From NCBI GenBank assembly GCA_026168455.1, contig CM047430.1:22276735-22340734 (forward strand): a stretch of 64,000 nt of DNA, written 5' to 3'. This DNA is from Theocolax elegans (lineage: Eukaryota; Arthropoda; Insecta; Hymenoptera; Cerocephalidae). Shown here in pieces: positions 45,212 through 56,960 of the stretch. Under the pieces are notes generated by a model, which saw only the letters and a list, made by a program, of their open reading frames with translations, did not search any database and was not told the origin of the DNA. Every line of letters starts with the position of its first letter. The first letter of the stretch is position 1. Made by a program: the position numbers and the translations under genes.

Positions 45212-46539
45212 CTATAATATGGTCCTCTTTTTTGCAGTATCGGCATATCCTTTCTGTATTTGTATAATTTTGTTTTGATAAAGTTGCATTTTGGCGACGA
45301 ACATATTGATTTTCTTGCTGCTTAAAATCATTAGTCCGTTTTTCTCCTGACCATTGTTGCGGTCTGCGTGACTCTCGAGACTCCGCCCAGTCATTCGTAG
45401 GCCGTCTTTCCCTGGTTTGGAGTTTTCTAATTTTTTTCTAAATGCCAGCATTTCGGTGTCAGGTGGCCCCGTCTACCGCAAAGTTGGCATTTATCGGTAT
45501 ATTTTGTCTCGGCAAAATGCTTCAGTTATTTCTTAGCCGATGGATCTAACCCTGTTTGAAAAAACTACGACACTCTCTTCCCTTTTCTGTTTTACATTAG
45601 CTAATTCACCGTGTAATTGATGATAAGATTTCGCAGACCCAAAAATACTATCAAAAAAATTTGCAATATCTTCAATCGATTAAAACTTTTTTTTGCTGCA
45701 CTTTTCAATGCTTCTCCATATAATCTCATTTTAATTAATTTTGCGAGGTCCGGTTCATATTGTTCATGTATTATGTTGCACGCTTCGCTACATCTGTCAA
45801 TAAATTGACTCAATGGAATTTTTACCCCATTATATTTTGGAATTAATTCGAATGCGTCTTTTATAGAAAGGGGTCTCACTTGTCCTAAGGTTGAGTTTGT
45901 TAAATACGAATTTAATCTTGGCAATCTCTCCGACATTAAATTAATATTATTACAGTTATTTGGTAAAATTGGCGTGCTTGTAGTAAATCTGACATTATTA
46001 TCCCGTTTAACAATTTAAGGTTTCATTTGTTGTTCTGAAGTTTTTGCATTTTTAATTGTTGCATTTTCTGCTGAAAAGTAGGTTGTGTTATCGTCTGTTA
46101 GTTCGGGTTTAAAACCTATCTCATTTACTTCTACTTTTGTTTTTGTTTCTATATTTCCGATAATATAATCGATTATTAATTTTGGAGTTACTCTTTTTTC
46201 TATAAAACCGCCTAAAGTCTGAATTAGATACTTATTTTCGCAAAATTCTATTATATTCTTTTTGTCTACGAATCCCTTTAATAAGTCAATTATTATAGGT
46301 ATATTTTTATCGAGCCCTACTGCTTCATCTGACAAATGTATCCCGCTATCATGCCTATCTTTAAAAAAATTTAACAAACTAGCTAAAGATTTGTTCGGAT
46401 TTTCAACACAAAAGTCTGGGTTTATTTTAAGCGCCTGCTTAAGCAAAATTGAAGCCGCGTCTTTATTAAAAATAGAAGTTCCCCGTTTTAGTACGCGTAT
46501 AGCGTCAAGGATGGGTGGCAATTCTCCTCGGTATAGCAT
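45212..46539 (-). pseudogene. Ty3/gypsy gag of the env-bearing element
   Basis: Minus frames 46539-46015 (start phrase MLYRGELPPILDAI, then helical capsid-like sequence), 45936-45601 (IPLSQFIDRCSEACNII, a capsid-like helix) and 45451-45212. The zinc region is degraded: an ICRYCKKEDHIIEEC-like knuckle is readable near 45235. Stops and frameshifts lie near 46015, 45600 and 45530. The first codons are shared with the fragment at 8100-8780. Confidence 0.75.
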
Positions 46540-47148
46540 AGATCATAGACCGTTCCGAAATTTACGTGCATGGGTAAGCCCGAGGTGCAATAATGAGCGA
46601 AGGCGAGGTAAGGAAAACAACCAACCTTATCGGGCGGTAGATCTACGGCTGACTGGTGGCTGCTACTGCTCGGCTGTCTCCCTCGCTCTCGTTGAACTTA
46701 CAATAGAAATGCGGTATAGACTAGTTGGAATTTAAAGGGATAGGAAAATGATTGGTGTTTAAAGGTTTAAATAAACTGAACAAATGACTTTCGATTTGCT
46801 TGCTTTATTTTGCGCTAAATTTTGGATACATGATTTACTTTACTTGAGAAAAGTCTAAAGAGCAAGAGCACCGACTCCCAGCGCGACATCCCTATTTATA
46901 TCAAGGGTTTGAGGTGGAGTTTTGGTTCTTCTTGACCAATCAGATTTGGTTACATTATTGTACATTTACTTAATTAGTTTATTCTTTGTCATACGTGTTC
47001 TAATTAAGTTATTGGCTAGAATTTAAGGCAGCTCCTGTCTTGACGAGAACATCCTACTTTGAGTATTAGATGCGTGCGCACGTGTGTGCGTATGTGTTTG
47101 TGTATGTGTACGCGCATGTGTGTACGTTGCGTCTATGATGACGTGACA
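46540..47148 (-). repeat. 5' LTR and leader of the env-bearing element
   Basis: The minus strand begins TGTCACGTCATC (47148), followed by a CA-rich block. It has a TATAAATAGG box at 46891-46900 and an AATAAAGC near 46800, and runs into the gag leader. The LTR/leader border is not evident and no primer site could be assigned. It matches 8100-8780. No similar sequence is seen downstream of env, so the 3' LTR is missing or replaced. Confidence 0.75.
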
Positions 47149-47152
47149 ACAC

Positions 47153-48039
47153 TGTAATTGAAAATTTTTACTTCTTTTTGGAAAGTGTTTTTTAAAATGT
47201 TCCCTCAAAATAGTTTTATATACATAAAGTTAACGTTATACATGTGACTACCCAATATATATATATATATAAGATATAGAAGAAGCAAATACGTGACAGC
47301 GTAACGGTTAATGTATAGGTTTGTCATACTGAACAACCGAGTTCAAATCTTGGCAAAGGGAAAATTTTTTTATTTGAATAAAATTAAATTGTTTGCTTAT
47401 AAAATTATTAAAATTAATAAAAATTATAAAAAATTTAATTTAATTTTTATTTTTTGTACAAAACGAAAATTTAAACAAATTATTAATGGATTTAAAGCAT
47501 TTTTGTAAAAGTTGCGAAATTTGTAAATAATAAATAATAATTATTTAAACATTATTATTTATTATTGTAATAAAAGAATTTTTGTTTATAGGTACAACCG
47601 ATAGATGGATTTTAGTATAAAATAACGTCTAGCAATTAAGAATAGTATGTAAGGTAATATAAGGATAGAAGATTGGAAGGAGAGTTAGACTCTTATTAAA
47701 CTCGATACTACTCTCGTAGTGATACCAGCAGTGAGCGTGGTCCACCTGCTTGGTATAATACACTATACATTAGAATAAATTCTATCTTCTAAAACTTTAT
47801 TTCTTTTCTTTCTTTGTTAGGATAAGAGTCGAAACCCTACACTTACCTATACACAAATATATTACGAACTGCTACTAAGATGGCAAGGCGCGCATCTTAG
47901 TATTTTGTTTCGTATCACACACAACGCAACCAACATTAATAATAAAAAAAACTGACATATTAAGGTGCCCTAGAGAGAGCAAGGTGCGTCTCTTTAGGTT
48001 CTCCAACACTTCTAAATTTCAGGTCCATGATGTAAGAAA
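47153..48039 (+). repeat. 5' LTR of the AT-rich gypsy element, copy 1
   Basis: Starts TGTAATTGAAAATTTTTAC. Identical to copy 2 apart from one extra TA unit in a (TA)n tract near 47265. It is separated from copy 2 by a 34 bp piece that also occurs at the end of the neighbouring LTR (47119-47152), so the repeat unit is 919-921 bp and includes that piece. It is not two independent LTR insertions. The 65-codon frame within it is a by-product. Confidence 0.8.
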
Positions 48040-48073
48040 TGTGTACGTTGCGTCTATGATGACGTGACAACAC

Positions 48074-48971
48074 TGTAATTGAAAATTTTTACTTCTTTTT
48101 GGAAAGTGTTTTTTAAAATGTTCCCTCAAAATAGTTTTATATACATAAAGTTAACGTTATACATGTGACTACCCAATATATATATATATAAGATATAGAA
48201 GAAGCAAATACGTGACAGCGTAACGGTTAATGTATAGGTTTGTCATACTGAACAACCGAGTTCAAATCTTGGCAAAGGGAAAATTTTTTTATTTGAATAA
48301 AATTAAATTGTTTGCTTATAAAATTATTAAAATTAATAAAAATTATAAAAAATTTAATTTAATTTTTATTTTTTGTACAAAACGAAAATTTAAACAAATT
48401 ATTAATGGATTTAAAGCATTTTTGTAAAAGTTGCGAAATTTGTAAATAATAAATAATAATTATTTAAACATTATTATTTATTATTGTAATAAAAGAATTT
48501 TTGTTTATAGGTACAACCGATAGATGGATTTTAGTATAAAATAACGTCTAGCAATTAAGAATAGTATGTAAGGTAATATAAGGATAGAAGATTGGAAGGA
48601 GAGTTAGACTCTTATTAAACTCGATACTACTCTCGTAGTGATACCAGCAGTGAGCGTGGTCCACCTGCTTGGTATAATACACTATACATTAGAATAAATT
48701 CTATCTTCTAAAACTTTATTTCTTTTCTTTCTTTGTTAGGATAAGAGTCGAAACCCTACACTTACCTATACACAAATATATTACGAACTGCTACTAAGAT
48801 GGCAAGGCGCGCATCTTAGTATTTTGTTTCGTATCACACACAACGCAACCAACATTAATAATAAAAAAAACTGACATATTAAGGTGCCCTAGAGAGAGCA
48901 AGGTGCGTCTCTTTAGGTTCTCCAACACTTCTAAATTTCAGGTCCATGATGTAAGAAATGTGTACGTTACA
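48074..48971 (+). repeat. 5' LTR of the AT-rich gypsy element, copy 2
   Basis: TGTAATTG...GTACGTTACA, 898 bp, ends eight bases before the primer site. It contains AATAAA (about 48694), a palindrome-rich AT stretch (about 48440-48490) and a TA microsatellite. It is the functional-looking 5' LTR because the primer site follows directly. Confidence 0.8.
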
Positions 48972-48979
48972 TAAAAATA

Positions 48980-48997
48980 TGGCGCTCGGACAGGGAC
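48980..48997 (+). promoter_or_regulatory. Primer binding site, tRNA-Lys-like
   Basis: TGGCGCTCGGACAGGGAC differs at two positions from the tRNA-Lys-type primer site TGGCGCCCGAACAGGGAC. It lies eight bases after the LTR end. Confidence 0.8.
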
Positions 48998-49191
48998 CTG
49001 AAATATATAAAAATTTTTTTGTTGTTTGCTAAATTGCTTTATTTCGATGGATTTGATAAAATAAAAAAAAAAAAAAATTTTTTTGTTTGCTAAGTTGCTT
49101 TACTTTAATGGAGTATTTATTAAAATATTAAACAATCGATTTAAATTCTAGGAATATTTACTATTATATCTATTTTTGTTAAGATATTAAA

Positions 49192-52100
49192 ATGGAATTT
49201 AACAAACGTCTTTCAGGCACGCATATGCGCGAGATAGAACTAATGTTGCAAAATAATGAAAATGAAAATATAGGTAAAGTCGAGATTAAATTGGGAAAAA
49301 GCAGTTACGGATGAACTTGAATATCTATTTAAACACGATGAGGATATTGATAATAAAATTCTAAGTTTAAATAAATCACAAAAAATGATAATAAAGAATT
49401 AATTGATTGGATTAACACAATTAAAGTTAATTGTCATGATCAAATAGAAGCAATGGCAAATAAAATCAAAACTATGTCTGAAAACATCAATTTTTTGGAG
49501 AATAGAGTTGAATTAATTGAAAAGGAAAATGATAAATTTATTACAAATGTCACGTCCAGACTTGCACCAATTACCATAAAAAATATTACAAGAAGGCAAA
49601 TGGTTAATAAACCATTCGCGTTCCTTTCGCTCTTGTTTGACTAGGACTAGCCTTACGTCTCCGGGAGTAGCGAGCGAAGTTATTTTGAGAGTAGAGATGC
49701 AGGATATAATGTGGGATAAATAAAATAATATGTTTTATTTCGTATTAATTATGCCTTATTTATTTAAATATAATATGCTGTTTTTTCTTTAAATGAACAC
49801 GTGAAACTAAATTATTACAGCTTTTTAATGGGCAAAAACACATAAATTTACACTATTTTATTAACAATTGTATAAAATTATTTAAGTCGAATAACGATTA
49901 ATTTTGATTAAATAAACAAATGTACGGCGAACACATTAACACATTATAGAATAAAATATTCGCAAGGTTATTTTATTATAAACATTAATAATTAATAATC
50001 GAAATAAGAATCATTATAAGTAAATGCAGATAAAATAAAAAAATGGTTGTCGTTTAAAACATGAATTATAGTTAATGAATTGTATGTAATAATAATTGTT
50101 TTAAAAGAAAAACGGTTGGTTCAGCAATCGAAATAACATAAAATATCAGGTTGCCTTTACGAATAATACAAGCGTATAGATAGCCGAAAAGAATATACCT
50201 TAAGTACCCAAATATATAGATATATATATGTATATATATATGTATATATATATGTATATATGTGTGTATATTCGGTGAGGAACGAAGGTCCGCCTTGAAC
50301 GTGGGTAGCGGTGTCAGATTGCCGTATAATGTCCTGCTAGACCTGCGGGCGTCGACGTTAGATGTGTATGCTGTTGGAGCTCGACGATTTCCAGATGTCG
50401 AAGTCGTAGTTCCTCGACTATGGCTTGTAGATGTCGATGATACGTCTCGATTCCTCTTGTGATTTTTAATACGTATTATTTCAAAGTTCAAGTAGCAGAG
50501 CCACGCCCTTGGATAAAAATCAAAGAGTTGTCCAGCAGAGCTTCGCCTTGCGAAAGCTTTAGATGAAAATTTAGGAGTGCCTGTGTCTGTTCTGGGTCCT
50601 CTTTATATACCCTAAAATCTATGCATCTCTCCTTGTCTTACACTTCTTCCTTGTCTTACACTTTGCCTTATATGGAGATGTGTTAGTAGTTCTCGATTTT
50701 TCTGTGCTTGCACCCGATTGGACCGTTAGATGTGCGTAATTAAAAATTATCGAATCCCGTGCATTTTCTGTATCGCTTCGTAGTTAATTCGGAGAATTTG
50801 CTGTCCCCTCTTTTATTACTGCGACATTATCCAGAGAACGGCTTAATTTATTACTTCCTTCTAATGCTCGAATTTTCTAGTCCATGTTTCCCATCGCCGG
50901 TTCTTCTCCGAGCATTGATTTTATAGTGCAGTACAAAAAAAAACTCTTGCGCAACCCTTCATTTCGATCTCACTATCGGTGATCCCGCTTATATGCGTAC
51001 AGGCTTCGAATAATATCTTCAACTCTACTTATCCGTCTCTTTTTCGTTTGAAACACTCGTAAATTAATCGGTCCCTTAGCTCTATAAATTATATTTTATA
51101 TTACTGCATTTACTTAGAACTATTCTTTATCAACCTTATTTCGTTTTTCTCCCACGCCGTAATTTTATTCTAAACTACGCAGTACTTTTTACGAAAAATA
51201 ATAATATAATTTTCGTCGGGACGCGACACAAAAGTAGCTAATTTAAATGAAGACATAAATATTATTCAGGATGGTATTAATAAGGATGCTAACGTTTTAA
51301 TTATTAAAGATAAATTAATTAAAATAATAGAAGAAAATAATACTAGAATTGAATTTAAATTTCAGGAAATAGATAAAGATATAAAATTAATAAATAATAA
51401 AATTCAAAATTCAAATTTGTCATTAATTAAAGATAATTCCCAAATTGAAAATTCACTTAAAATTTATTTAAATATGCCTAAATGTTCGGGTAAAGAAAAT
51501 GAAAGACCAATGAGATATTTAGATGAGTTGCAAAAATATTTACACAATACAGTAAATAATCATGAGGAAATGATCTGTGTAATTTCTCAATCTCTTGTAG
51601 ATGCTGCTAAAGAATGGTGGTATCTACAGGAAATAGAAGTTAATAATTTTGAAGAATTTAAAATAAAATTTATGGAAAGATATTGGAATTCAAATATGCA
51701 ACGCCAGGCGCGGAGAAAAATTGAATTTGGCCAATATTATTCAGGAAAATTAACAAGAGTAGAATATGCTACTTATATTTTAGGTTTGGCTCAAGAAGTT
51801 AATCTTGAATTAAACGAGAAAGATTTAGTCGAAAAAATTAGTGAACATTTCGAACGAGAGATTAAACACTTAATTTTAGGTCAGCAATTTAAACAAAAAA
51901 TGTCCTATTTAAAATATTAACGGATTTTGATGGAGATAAAACACGGAATAAATCGGTTGAATATTTACCAAATAAATCTAATACATTTAATTCTAATTAT
52001 GAAAAAAGTAAAAATACAAAAACTTTTAATAAATCAAATTATAATAATAATATAAATAAAACTTGGCAAAGAAATAGTACGCCGTATGTTAATACTATAA

Positions 52101-52205
52101 AATTAGATGAAAATGGTTATAAAAAAAATAGCAAAATTATAAAAAGTAATAATCCCCAAAAAAGTATTGAACAATTAAAAAGATCAAACAACGATAGATA
52201 GTGAA
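49192..52205 (+). pseudogene. Gag of the AT-rich gypsy element, split by a solo LTR
   Basis: Gag starts at ATG 49192. A frameshift near 49300 and a stop near 49400 break the start. The frame at 49453 is coiled-coil-like (KIKTMSENINFLENRVELIEK). It is cut at 49547 by the solo LTR and resumes in frame at 51233. The capsid part (51417-51920) has MPKCSGKENERPMRYLDE, SLVDAAKEWW and FKIKFMERYWN, the standard gypsy capsid landmarks. The remainder (51921-52205) is Asn/Lys-rich, without a zinc knuckle, and has frame breaks. GC content is very low. Confidence 0.8.
49548..51228 (-). mobile_element. Solo LTR (1681 bp) inside gag
   Basis: The plus strand starts TGTCACGTCC and ends GGGACGCGACA, i.e. TG...CA. 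CAAA occurs on both sides (49544-49547 and 51229-51232), so it has a 4 bp target duplication. Removing the insert and one CAAA leaves the gag frame open. A minus-strand TATA-like GTATATAAAG lies at 50601-50610, so the LTR probably reads on the minus strand. A TATATG microsatellite lies at 50219-50275. The internal region of the element has been lost. Confidence 0.82.
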
Positions 52206-52399
52206 ACTGATATTGTAGTACATAGTCCAGAGTCGGGAAACGAAAATTAGTTGCATTTAGAAACTCGGAACCCCAAAATAATTTTAAGAAATTAAAGAAA
52301 ACACGATATAAAAAACAAAATGCAACTGATGGGGAAAAAATAAAGAGAAAAGAAATTATTTGTAATAAAGTAATTAATAAACAAATAATTGAAGAATAT

Positions 52400-53010
52400 G
52401 ATAACCAAATTAATATAAATACAATATTCGAAAACCCATTAGCAGATTTAACGTATGATATAAATGGAACAAATGAAACAAGTAGAAATTATGATCCTAA
52501 TGTACCAAAATGTCCTGAAATTCAATGTAAACTAGAAAACATTGAAACGAAAGCTTTAATTGATACCGGAAGTGAAATATCATATATATCAGGAAGAACT
52601 TTTCTTAAAATATAAAGATATTTTTGATAAACTTCCTATACTACCGATTTCAGGTAAAGTTATCAAAGGAGCTACTGGATTAAAATCAACTAGAATCAAT
52701 AAACAAATTTTACTAAAAACAAATTTTAATGGAATAGAGATAAATTTAATTTATTTAGTAATTCCAAAATTAGTAAGAGATTGCATTATTGGGTATGATT
52801 CTCAGAAAAAATTGAAAATGCTAATAGATACAGTAAATGGAAAAACATTGTTCAAAATAGGTAAACAAGACGGTGTAATAAGTTATAAAACAAAGCAAAT
52901 AAACTCTGAAGAGTATGCTTCATTATCAATTGAATTCGATGAAGTTTTCGATGAAAAGAATTCTCGTGTTCCAATGATAAAAACTCAATATATCACTTAG
53001 ATTATGAATT
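52400..53010 (+). pseudogene. Aspartic protease of the AT-rich gypsy element
   Basis: KALIDTGSEISYIS (about 52555) is a clear retroviral-type protease active site (DTGS). A frameshift about 60 bases later moves the rest to the frame 52560-53000 (LVIPKLVRDCIIGYD, the helix near the end of gypsy proteases). Confidence 0.82.
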
Positions 53011-53035
53011 AAATATAACTAGTGAAGAAATTGAA

Positions 53036-54444
53036 AAAATGATTAGTATTTGTGACACCATAAATGATGCACAAAAAACTAAGTTAAAAAATTTAATATT
53101 AAAACATAAAACCGTATTAAAACGTTCGCCTGGACAATTATTAGATTTTAAATATAAATTAGTACTAAAAGATGAAATTACTTATTTTTCAAAACCTTAT
53201 CCAATACCTTTGAAATATCGAGAAAAAGTAAAGAATGAAGTTGAAAAAATGTTAAATTTTGGGTTAATATAATACGTAGATCAACTAGTCCAGTTATAAA
53301 TCCATGTGTTATTGTTCCTAAAAAGGATGGATCTATTCGAATATGTTTAGATGCGAGAAAGCTAAATGAAAAGTTAATAAATGATTATGAATCACCACCC
53401 GGTGTGGAAGAAATATTTATGCAATGTAGAAACAGAAATTATACGTCAAATTTTGATTTGTCCAATAGTTTTTGGCAGATAGCATTATCGGAAGAAAGTA
53501 AAAAATATACTGCTTTTATTTGTGATAATAAAGTATATGAATTTAATGTTGTATCATTTGGTATTAAAATAAGTAGTGCTGCACTATTGCGAGGATTAGA
53601 TAAAGCTATATCGGGATTAGATGATTTTTTATTATCATTTGTTGACGATTTAGTAGTAATATCTGAAAATTTCGATATTCATTTAGGACACTTATATAAA
53701 TTATTTGCAAGATTACAAAACTGTAATTTAAGGTTAAATTTTGCAAAATCCAATTTTGTGAAAAAAAAAATTAAATTTTTAGGAAATATTATAACTAGTC
53801 TAGATATAAAACCAGATCCAACAAAAGTAAAGTCAATTAAAAATTTTAAAATTCCAAAAAATGTACGAGAATTACAAGGTTTTTTAGGATTTATTAATTT
53901 TTGTACGAAATTTGCAAGAAACTATGTACATGAAACCGTGCCATTATTAAAGTTATTAAGGAAAGATGTAAAATTTAACTAAGGTAGTGAGCAACAAAAA
54001 GCATTTGATAGAATAAAAAATTTATTTGATGAAAACATTATTTTAAGCTTTCCAGATACGAGAAAACCGTATATTTTAACAACGGATGCGAGTGATTATG
54101 CAATTGCAGGTATTTTATCACAATTAAACGATTTAGGGGAAGAGAAAATTATTACGTTTATAAGTCGGTCATTAAAGGGTAGTGAATTAAATTATTTTAC
54201 TACCGAAAAAGAAATGTTAGCGATAGTTTGGTCACTGCACAAATTAGATAAGTATTTACGTGGGTCAGATATTATAAAAGTGAGAACCGATCATGAAGCG
54301 TTAATTTTTTTGTTAAATTGTAAATTTAATAATGCTAGGTTACGATGTTGGAATTTATCAATACAAGATTTTTACAATTATTCGTCACAACATTTAATAA
54401 GGAATAAACAAATTATTGACGTGAACATTAGTAATAATAAATAA
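53036..54444 (+). pseudogene. RT and RNase H of the AT-rich gypsy element; no integrase
   Basis: RT: frames 53039-53272 and 53404-53982 with CLDARKLN, NFDLSNSFWQI, the catalytic FVDD (about 53640), FLGNIITS and QGFLGFINFCTKF. RNase H follows with TTDASDYAIAGILSQ (about 54085), FISRSLKGSELNY, TTEKEMLAIVW and VRTDHEAL. Stops occur near 53270 and 53980. After the RNase H end (about 54444) no integrase motif follows in 800 bp, so the element is cut or never recombined with one. No 3' LTR is visible. Confidence 0.87.
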
Positions 54445-55268
54445 CACAATAGTTTATTTCAAAATAATAGTCGTGTTTAATAAATAAACATAAGAAATAA
54501 CAGTTTTATTTTTGTGTATTAAAATATCAGAGAATTGTTTTTTATTTCATAATAAACATTCTTTACTGCGATTATAAAATATAACATTATATTATTTACC
54601 TAATGCAGTATAGTTATTTAACTAGAAAAGAGGAGAATAATGTAAAAAAAAGAAATGTCAAAAGTATATTTATAAGTATTAATTACATTTTTTCTGAAAA
54701 TTTTTAAATACTATAACTATTATTATTATTATAAAAAACTTTAATTAGGGTATATTCGTAAACGGGCATAATATATTTTAGATTTGAATTATAGGTATAC
54801 TACATGAAAAATTGCCTATAATAAGATAAAATACTTATTTTAGAAAATGTCTCAAATAAATTATTAATATGTGGTTTTATTGTAATTTTGATGACTAATA
54901 TTATAACACAATATTATACTTGAAAATCATATTTGGATCTATAAGTAAAAAATATGTTAGTCTTTTATACCACTTTCAGTATGAGAATAATTTACATTGA
55001 TTTTTCTTTAAACTATTTAACTTAAGATGATTATCAGACACTCGTATCTTTCAGCGATAAAATAAAAATTGAATATTTGCAAAAGTTCATAAAATGTGCA
55101 AACTAACATTTCACCTGCCATATAAAGTATAATAAAGATTTGTTTTATAGAAATGTTAAAAAAGTTATTGAATAATTGTAAGAATTGTTTCTTTTTTAAT
55201 TTATTTAATTCAATGGGACTATCGAGCAGTCATGTCTCTGAGTTGGAATAAAAATAATTCTATACATG
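54445..55268. other. AT-rich DNA, no integrase and no LTR
   Basis: I looked for integrase motifs and a copy of the 48 kb LTR and saw neither. No other feature could be supported. Confidence 0.45.
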
Positions 55269-55272
55269 TTAA

Positions 55273-55505
55273 CCTTTAGAGGACGGGATAACCCCTATAC
55301 AGGCCATGCCCATGATCAACCCTTTACATGTGTTAGTTTTGAGATGCGAGACATCACAAAAACTCGATTTCTATAGAAAAGTGAGAGAAAACAGTAAACC
55401 CAAATCCCCGTCCTGTAAAAGTTAAAAGTGAACCGATGTATTTAGATATTAATTTTATTGAAAAAAGAAGCTTTTTTGAACCAGAACATTCCCGTCCTCT
55501 AAAGG
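55273..55505. repeat. TTAA-flanked MITE, 233 bp
   Basis: Begins CCTTTAGAGGACGGGA and ends with CCCGTCCTCTAAAGG, flanked by TTAA on both sides (55269-55272 and 55506-55509). A partial internal copy of the end lies near 55408 (CCCGTCCTGTAAAAG). A second piggyBac-like non-autonomous family, distinct in sequence from 40412-40925. Confidence 0.82.
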
Positions 55506-55889
55506 TTAAAATTTATAAAGTTTCCAAATGAATTTCACAATCATCAAAGAACTGCCACATTAGTTTTATGTAACAATGTAAAATTGTGACGTGTGATACG
55601 CACACGCACTAGTATTGCGTAAAATTATTTTATAAATTATTAATTTACTATAATTATCCGAGAACAAATCCTATAACCAATAAGAATGTATAATAATTAA
55701 ACGCGAGTTCAACGACCGCGCTATAAATAGATTAGAGTCATTGACCGCCTCCCTACTACTGTGCCTACTCGCCAGTTCATTGACCCTGTCCGGAGTGAGG
55801 GGGACAGGCGTTATACGCATGCGCGCTCTCGTAGAATCGGGTATATAAGGCGCACCGATACCACCAGTAGGCAGTCTGCAACTGGACGT

Positions 55890-56495
55890 CAGATCGGACT
55901 GGCCGTGAGCACACGACCAGCCCCTTTCTCCGACCTAGTGCAGCAACCGTGAATACGTTCGTGAGCACACGTTCGTAAACACGACTTACCGTATACCGCA
56001 CCGACCGGTACCGTAACCGCATCCTACCGTAGTCATCTCGTGAGCACACGTGGTGTCTAATCTTGTCCGTAGCCTTTTCGTGATCACACGTAAGGTTATT
56101 AAAAGTCCCGACCGTATCTTCGTGAGCACACGTAGATTATCCCGACCGCACCCTCGTGAGCACACGTGGGCTATTCCGACCGTATCTTCGTGAGCACACG
56201 TGGATTATCCCGACCATATCTTCGTGAGCACACGTTGATTATCCCGACCGCATCTTCATGAGCACACGTAGACTATCCCGACCGTATCCTCGTGGGCACA
56301 CGTGGATTATCCCGACCATATCTTCGTGAGCACACGTAGATTATCCCGACCGCATCTTCGTGCGCACACGTAGACTATCCCGACCGTATCCTCGTGAGCA
56401 CACGTGGATTATCCCGACCATATCTTCGTGAGCACACGTAGATTATCCCGACCGTGTCTCCGCGAACATACGTGTATTAGCCCGAACCGTATTTC
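55890..56495 (+). repeat. Minisatellite, about 34-36 bp GTGAGCACACGT unit
   Basis: About a dozen copies of CGTGAGCACACGT followed by a conserved GATTATCCCGACCGTATCTT stretch. The units before 56090 are longer and more diverged; those from 56120 on are nearly regular. The intervening parts are conserved, which rules out a CRISPR interpretation. Confidence 0.93.
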
Positions 56496-56864
56496 CGTGC
56501 GAGCATACACGATAACCGTTAGTTGCGTCCGTTTAGGAAACTAGTTATAAGACAGCATTGTAAAGTTCGTAGATCGCGTATTAATTAAGTATTTTGTCTT
56601 GAATTAACTACTTCACCCGACCAAGACCAGGGGAGCTGGCAACATTTGCTTTATATCTTTAGTTATTTTTATATTTGTATATAGTCTTAATATAATTAGC
56701 CTTTATTATAAATAGTGGTGTTATGACCCGGCTTATCAAGACGGTGTCAGGCGTGAGTAGTTCACCTTAACATTAAATTATTTTTCTTTTAATGTGAAAC
56801 TACTGTCAGTTCCGGAACCTCTTAGTTCTTATAAGTCACGATTATTGTGTGTCACGCTTTGTAT

Positions 56865-56960
56865 ATCACGCGTCACGTAACGTTTCTATATCACGCATCA
56901 CGTAACTCTTCTATATTACGCGTCACGTAACGTTTCTATATCACGCGTCACGTAACGTTT
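56865..56960 (+). repeat. Minisatellite, about 26 bp TATATCACGCGTCACGTAAC unit
   Basis: Four consecutive units of TATATCACGCGTCACGTAAC plus GTTTC, each a palindromic ACGCGT centre with CACGTAACG. A later CACGTGTGACG-type motif recurs near 57085 and 57500. Confidence 0.88.

Noticed and set aside
47023..47208. His/Thr-rich frame at 47.0-47.2 kb
   Set aside because: Product of the CA-rich block in the LTR.
55890..56495. Regularly spaced GTGAGCACACGT repeats that look like a CRISPR array
   Set aside because: The intervals between repeats are themselves conserved, there are no cas-like genes, and the DNA is eukaryotic. It is a minisatellite.
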